NCBI GenBank assembly: GCA_032622095.1
Contig: CP136064.1
Span: forward strand, 194,773,948-194,837,947
Length of the DNA stretch: 64,000 bases
Direction of reading: 5' to 3'
Origin: Siphonodentalium dalli
Taxonomy: Eukaryota > Mollusca > Scaphopoda > Gadilida > Siphonodentaliidae
Shown here: positions 59,049-64,000 of the stretch, piece by piece
Numbering within the stretch: the first letter of the stretch is position 1
How the letters are laid out: every line of letters begins with the position of its first letter
Notes under the pieces: generated by a model
The model's database searches: none
Told to the model about the DNA's origin: nothing
The model's input: only the letters and a program-made list of their open reading frames with translations
Program-made: the position numbers and the translations under genes

Positions 59049-59509
59049 CAGAAGTTTGTGTTCGGCTTTTCTATGCCGAACACAAACGCGTTATACAAAA
59101 CATCTAACAAAACACTCATTATTGAACCAAACTCCACCAAACTTCGTATAGTAATAGTTTGAACGTGAATACATATGCCTATCAACTTTAAAAGGTGATC
59201 GTATATTTAGTAGACTGTATATAGAGTTATATATCTCAAACGCCAGCTAACGCCACATCTATGTGTTAATTAATTAACGGTGACTGAGTGTCGAACTATA
59301 AGCTTGTGTTCGGCTTTTCTATGCCGAACACTAAACGCGTTTTACAAAATATCGAATAAAACACTTATTATTGGCCCGAACTCCACCAAACTTCGTATAG
59401 TAATAGTGTGAACATGAATACATATGCCTATGAACTTTATTTGTGAAATTTCCCATTATTTGGACTTGTGTTCGGTTGTGTTCGGTTGTGTTCGGCTTTT
59501 ATGAGCTCC

Positions 59510-59752
59510 CGCCGTTCCTGGCCAAGTTTACGCTTTGTTCGCAATATTAGTGTCTAAATGTTGCACTATTAATGAAGGGGCTATGCTAACCTTTCGAATG
59601 ATGTATAATATGTATCGTTACATAGAGCAAAACGCGAGAAATGTGAGCTTATATCTCTGTTCCTCGTTCCTGTTACTCGAAATAGTCATTCTGTTACACG
59701 GAACTCGTTCCTGTTCCTCGTTCCGTTCCTGTTACTCGAAATAGTCAATCCC
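59510..59752 (-). repeat. Right arm of foldback array 2, outer part
   Basis: It resumes the host unit after the MULE with the second CGCCGTTCC and ends with 'gttactcgaaatagtcaatc', the complement of the left end at 54612. Confidence 0.8.
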
Positions 59753-60444
59753 TAATGGTATTCGAATGTATTGATGTTTTCTCCTGAGGATGGCTTCGGT
59801 GGAATATGATATTGCTCGTGCCATTTCAGCAACACAGACCTATCTACATTTTGGATAATCTATATATATCATTTAAGGATTCCAGCTGTCTTATCACACA
59901 AGGTTAAAGTGACACACAGTGTTAGGGACTTCAAACTTTAAGGATAAATTCCGGGCTCCGCGCTATTCATTTTCTGATTGTTAATATTGGCCTGAGCTGT
60001 TGGTATATTACTAAGTTGCCACCTTGCATGGTGAGAATATGTTGTAAGATATAACATTTAAACTGATTTGGCTCGATCTCTCTCCACAATAATGCATACA
60101 TAACTAGGTAAGAGGTATGCATCTCAAAACATACATACGCGGAAGATTTCTGAAGATTGCTGAAATTACGTGTTTTGTTTCTCATATTTTTTATAAATTT
60201 GAGATCGTTTCGTTTTTGAGTCGTTTATTTAATTTATTTTGTTTGTTTGTAAAAACTGAAAATGTAAACCATGGGAAGTAAATCTAGACCTGCCGTCGCT
60301 CTGAAACATTTAAAAGGTACTACATAAGTTTTATGATTAAAAAAGGAGAAAACAGCGTGTGAAGTTTTTTAATATTTTCATGTTAAGTTAACGCAATATC
60401 CATTTTCCAGACATTCCGTTTCCGATTCCGGAATTCCGACAAAC
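59753..60444. other. Nothing recognised
   Basis: No supported gene or repeat. Confidence 0.45.
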
Positions 60445-60642
60445 ACAAATTGCTGTTTTTGATTTTGACTCAATCATCGGGTTCAAAGTTGTAATTTTTA
60501 TGACTGCAATGCGTCTTTATGGGACATATAATTCTCGTAGAAAGGTAGTTCAGATATTTATCGATCTATATATTCCAAATTTCCGAAAATTCAAAAGCGA
60601 ATATTATTAGGTGAGTTTTAGAACGCAAATTGCCAAGAGGCT
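60445..60642. mobile_element. TTAA-type element 'R', copy 3 (inverted, partial)
   Basis: The reverse complement matches the left half of 42121-42555: 'gaactacctttctacgag', 'attcgcttttgaatttt'. The end 'gccaagaggc' is followed by TTTAA (60642-60646). The other end is missing. Confidence 0.55.
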
Positions 60643-60646
60643 TTAA

Positions 60647-60760
60647 TGTCATTTGAATGGGGACTTCATGCATTGACTCATAACAAACAGTTTTACTCCC
60701 AAAGCCGAAGAAATAGTAATTGAGGGGTGTCGAACCGTTTGCAGATCTTTAAACGCTCGC
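60647..60760 (+). repeat. Fragment related to the 12.3-12.7 kb element
   Basis: 'ttttactcccaaagccgaag' then 'aaatagtaattgaggggtgt' parallels 12637-12680. The diagnostic end 'ggattgagtacc' is not conserved. Confidence 0.4.
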
Positions 60761-61204
60761 ATGTGGTTAATGCTTGAGGATTCCTCTCAACTAAATGGTG
60801 CATGCCATGCAGAGATAGTCAATTTAATAAGCGTGCGTAGCATGCAAGTCATTCCCTTGTGGCGAAATTTACGGCGGTTTAATTTCCGCCTTCAAGACTG
60901 TGAGTGTCTTCTGGGAAATTACTAATCCGATGTGTAATGCACCCTGTTAACTCCTCTTTAGGTGTAACCACACCATGTATGGTACAGATAATGCCGCGTC
61001 CGGGTGAACCACCGTCGTTCCTCTGTCCGTGTCTCTGTCCGTCCGTAGACACATGATATCCGATAAGATAACTTGATTATTACGCCCCCGGGTGTATACT
61101 AACGTAGAAATTATTGTATCGCATGGGCGCTGTAATAGCGCTGGGCGTTTTATTTATAGAACTGGGAATTTTTGTACACACTAAACGTTGTAGTGCGACG
61201 CCGA
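60761..61204. other. Nothing recognised
   Basis: No supported gene. 'ctgtccgt' repeats near 61022-61048 are of the type seen in old invertebrate arrays. Confidence 0.4.
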
Positions 61205-61520
61205 GGTCGACAAATTGCAGTAGGTCCCCTATTTGCGGATGTCCATTTGCGGAAATCTCGAATATGTTGATTTTAATGAGGGAACGGGTGCGTATATCTC
61301 AATTGATACGTATTTTTAAGAGGTTAGTCGGATACAACCGAGAGAGCCACCGGTTCGTTAGTTAGGTGCTGATCGGTGTGACAATTTGCAGTAGGTCTCT
61401 ATTTGCGGAGATCCATTTGCGGAGGTCCCCGAATTCGCGGAGTTCCCCTAAAATTGTCGAAATATGTTTATTTTAATGAGTGAACGGGTGCGTATATGTC
61501 AATTCATACGTATTTTAAAC
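61205..61520. repeat. Direct duplication, about 175-bp spacing
   Basis: 'acaaattgcagtaggtc', 'tatttgcgga', 'tccatttgcgga' and 'gaacgggtgcgtatat' occur at 61210-61295 and 61382-61500. The plus frame 61114-61365 crosses the first copy and is not supported as a gene. Confidence 0.65.
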
Positions 61521-61566
61521 AAATAACAACACGATCATCATAATAGTGGTGTTTTCTATCAATTAT

Positions 61567-61598
<32 letters not shown>
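61567..61598. repeat. (ATC)n microsatellite at the LINE 3' end
   Basis: About ten perfect trinucleotides. On the minus strand (ATG)n follows the LINE 3' UTR, as is usual for CR1/L2-type elements that end in short repeats. Confidence 0.85.
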
Positions 61599-62290
61599 AA
61601 TACGGAACAAGTCTTGCGACTTTTCGTCTCAATAACATTATTTGCAATATTTTTTTTACAAATTTATGTATCGTCATCATGATGATTCGATATTTTCTTG
61701 TGAGTCACTTGAACATATTACTTGTCGTCGAACTCTATTTTATACAATAGAAGAATGAGTCTATGTATATTTTGAAATGATCGAGTGTTGGAGCCTCAAC
61801 AGCGAAGTCTGGCAAAGAGGTCCAGCTATTTACCACCCTCTGCGTGAAGAAATATGTTCCTATGTCATTGTTAACAGTGCGCATCTGTAGCTTTTTATTA
61901 TGTTCGCTTGTTCTTCCTGATGAATTTCTTTCTAATATGTCACATGCGTTGGTATTGTAATGACCATTCAACAGTTTATATACCTTGATTAGATCTCCTC
62001 TAAATCTTCGATATTTTAAAGACATCAGATTGAGTCTTATCATTCGATCTCGGTAGCATAGAGTTTTTATTTGACGAACTAGTTTCGTTGCTTTTCTTTG
62101 TATTTTCTCTGACACAATGCTTTGACATTTGTGATGTGCATGGGCTCCATGCAGAGTTACAGTATTCGATGATGGGTCTGACCACGCTTATGTAGAGCGA
62201 TCGGAAAGTGTCGATGTCCAAGTTCGTGAAAGTTCTGTTGACTATGCCGAACATTTGAGAAGCTATATTTTTTAGGATATTGTAGGAAGG
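61599..62290 (-). pseudogene. 5'-truncated CR1/L2-like LINE, RT C-terminal part
   Basis: On the minus strand 'MFGIVNRTFTNLDIDTFRSL', 'YISVVRPIIEYCNSAWSP' (62254 on) is followed after a frameshift near 62120-62150 by 'IQRKATKLVRQIK', 'LNLMSLKYRRFRGDLIKVYK' and 'YFFTQRVVNSWTSLPDFAVE', to a stop at 61735. This is the conserved end of a LINE reverse transcriptase, from the thumb to the C terminus. Upstream homology fades near 62290, so the insertion is 5'-truncated. It is a different family from the 25.5-29.3 kb element, lacking its Cys-rich end. Confidence 0.8.
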
Positions 62291-62639
62291 CTAATCTGGC
62301 CGTGTCAAATTGAGCTATAGCGATGGGATATCTCACAGGACAACACATTTCGGGTTTTCGCGGGGTGTGTATTCGCTGGATTGATAGTTGCAATATGTAA
62401 CTATTATGACCGCGTTAATTGATTTCGATGTTTAGATATGAACAATGGCTGGGCCACTCTTGAAGATTTTATGGCGGGAACACAATGCCTCCGATTTTTG
62501 ATTCGCATTTAGAGGCTTTCTGGTGTGGTGAATGAGAAACCTGCACTAATAAGCCGTAGTTGTTTTTAATAATTTGAAGAATTAGTTGTTTTAACGGAAT
62601 TCTGATACGGTGCATTCATGTAACCAATATATTTTATAT
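62291..62639. other. Nothing recognised
   Basis: No supported gene. Confidence 0.45.
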
Positions 62640-63240
62640 ATTTTTTTATAATTTATATTTAATAATATGATCTTGAGGGCAGTACCATTTCTGATTATGG
62701 TTTTCTTGTTTGATATCCGACCGTGTTCATATTGTATGTGTAGGTTTATGGTGACAAACCCATCACCTGTATATGTTTTGTATTGATCGGTTAAGACAAT
62801 ATTAACACTTTCCATCCATCCCATAGACATGTGCTATTAAATGCGCCATATATAACTCGATTATTTTTTATCCGATCGTGTTCATATTTTATGTTCAGAT
62901 TTATTATGACACACCTCTCTCCCGTACAGTTGTTGGTATCAATTGGTTGATCGGTTTAGAAAACATTAACACTTTCCATCCACCCCATAGACACTTGCTA
63001 TCCGATGTAATAATTCAACTATTTCTCATCAGATCATCATCATTTCATAATTAGGTTTATCATGGTAAACTCTTCGTCTGTAACGATTTTCGTATTGTTT
63101 GATTGGATCTCAAAATTATAACCATTTACAACCATCCTATCGAGACTTGACTTCAATAACTGAAGTAATTTATGGTTATGATTAAAGAATGGAATATGGA
63201 ACCACACACATATTTCACGCCTTTGCACTTACATGCTAGT
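62640..63240 (-). repeat. Degenerate tandem array, about 190-bp unit
   Basis: Three diverged units share 'atccgaccgtgttcatatt', 'aggtttat(g/c)gtgac', 'attgatcggttaaga' and 'aacactttccatccatccca', starting near 62715, 62870 and 63030. The first 50 bp on the minus strand match 14596-14650. Confidence 0.55.
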
Positions 63241-64000
63241 GACATGGCTTCTAATTAATACCACACACCCATTATATGTAAAGTCGCAATGAAAGCTGGT
63301 TGTGAAGCTGGCAATGGACCTAGCCATAGGTACCGCCCACCTATATGCTACATGGTTACTGTTACTAAGCATCACAAGTCATCTTAATCTCACTACATAT
63401 TCATTACTAAAATGGCTTCCGATGAGATGAGAACGGACCGTGTCTTTAAACGCCATGTAACACGATAACATAGATTCTTTCCGAGATTCACGATTTTCAA
63501 AATGCCTAGGTGTGTGTGTGCATCTTATAAAAGTGACTCGTTAGATATAAACAAAAATAGAACCAGATTTGAAGAAAAAAAAACCAAGAGTGATTTTTGG
63601 CCATTTCCCGAACCAACAAAGATCGATGTCTGCGTTGAATCAAACTGTGTAACAACAGCCATTATAACTTCATTGAATAGAATATCTAATATCGAATCAA
63701 TGCTAATAGTTCATACCTTGATGGAATAAGCCAACCGGAGGTGTACGTGTGGTAATTAATATATAGTCCCTCTTTTGTCAGGCATCAAAAGCTGGCAGAA
63801 ATAGATATAACGTCAACCGGACATGTTCCCCATGTACATTTCAAGATTTGTAGCGATATGACAGATATTTTGCTCTCGAGTCTGTACACCCCTACTACTT
63901 ATAATGGTTGTTATGGAGTCACTTGTGGTGCCTACCATATCACTAGACAGACACATGACGCATCGGCGATTAAGATATCGGATCATTTGATATAATTGAA
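63241..64000. other. No firm gene; one short plus frame of interest
   Basis: The plus frame 63502-63729 (75 residues) begins 'MPRCVCASYKSDS' and later has 'FWPFPEP', faintly recalling the start of a THAP domain (Met-Pro, spaced Cys, then Phe-x-x-Phe-Pro). The Cys spacing is wrong and no Trp/AVPTIF block follows, so I do not call it. Nothing else is recognised to the window end. Confidence 0.3.

Larger units (their letters stand above)
57178..59509 (+). mobile_element. Mutator-like (MULE) transposon with long terminal repeats
   Basis: It is 2.33 kb, bracketed by a 9-bp duplication. Terminal inverted repeats run about 57178-57416 and 59300-59509. They start with 10-bp tandem motifs (CCGAACACAA on the left) and continue through 'tactatacgaagtttggtgg' to 'cggcatagaaaagccgaaca'. 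An extra inverted TIR copy lies inside at about 59049-59195. A 9-bp duplication and TIRs of over 200 bp are characteristic of MULEs. The internal gene is only the C-terminal part of a transposase, so the element is defective. Confidence 0.8.
54612..59752. mobile_element. Foldback array 2 (interrupted)
   Basis: The left end GGGATTGACTATTTCGAGTA is exactly inverted at the right end (to 59752). The left arm has four direct units of 207-209 bp ('cagagatataagctcac' at 54705, 54912, 55121, 55330). The right arm has inverted units (near 55641, 55889, 56901, 57110 and, after an insertion, 59650). Each unit contains 'cgttgaataagaaattagct', 'tatacatcattcgaaaggtt' and 'acactaatattgcgaacaaa'. A Mutator-like element is inserted at 57178. 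No duplication is visible at the outer ends and there is no transposase of its own. Confidence 0.7.

Noticed and set aside
54612-59752. CRISPR-like regular repeats
   Set aside because: Units of about 209 bp are contiguous, inverted halves exist and there are no spacers; the context is eukaryotic.
63502-63729. THAP domain start
   Set aside because: Cys spacing does not fit C2CH and the downstream Trp and AVPTIF-type block is absent.

Overview
The window looks like intergenic, repeat-saturated DNA from an invertebrate nuclear genome. I place it tentatively in a marine lophotrochozoan, probably a mollusc. The evidence is indirect: AT-rich composition, no operons or bacterial-style gene packing, non-LTR retrotransposons (one with a 2A-like peptide), a Mutator-like DNA transposon, many short inverted-repeat elements with TTAA or TA targets, and foldback arrays. 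I found no host gene that I can support. Every protein-like stretch with recognisable similarity belongs to a mobile element or its debris.

Layout. 1-7.7 kb: diffuse degenerate repeats, one ORF1-only retroelement copy (about 2.0-3.7 kb, minus), a 36-bp minisatellite and a Myb/SANT-like fragment. 7.8-11.9 kb: a 4.07-kb foldback element whose arms are arrays of about 520-bp units, each a trimer of about 175-bp monomers, flanked by a 9-bp duplication. 12-25 kb: hairpin and TTAA/TA-type miniature elements and two ORF1 fragments. 25.5-29.3 kb: a nearly intact non-LTR retrotransposon (minus) with a 13-bp target duplication, sitting inside an older tandem repeat. 30-39 kb: three more ORF1-only copies, one split by a 1.9-kb inverted-repeat element. 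40-47 kb: a cluster of TTAA-flanked miniature elements. 47-53 kb: a 28-bp satellite, a 474-bp tandem duplication and a decayed LINE. 54.6-59.75 kb: a second foldback array of about 209-bp units, interrupted by a 2.3-kb Mutator-like element carrying a transposase remnant. 60-64 kb: further repeats and a 5'-truncated LINE ending in a trinucleotide microsatellite.

The most unusual signal is a retroelement family present in six pieces. In the copies where both parts survive, a gag-like ORF1 with zinc knuckles runs directly into a shared 3' region, with no endonuclease or reverse transcriptase between. This resembles a 'half-a-LINE' that must borrow its enzymes. The other main points are the two independent foldback structures, the order of nested insertions (readable from target duplications) and a strong TTAA insertion bias. 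Boundaries given as approximate were set by eye, by comparing copies within this window.
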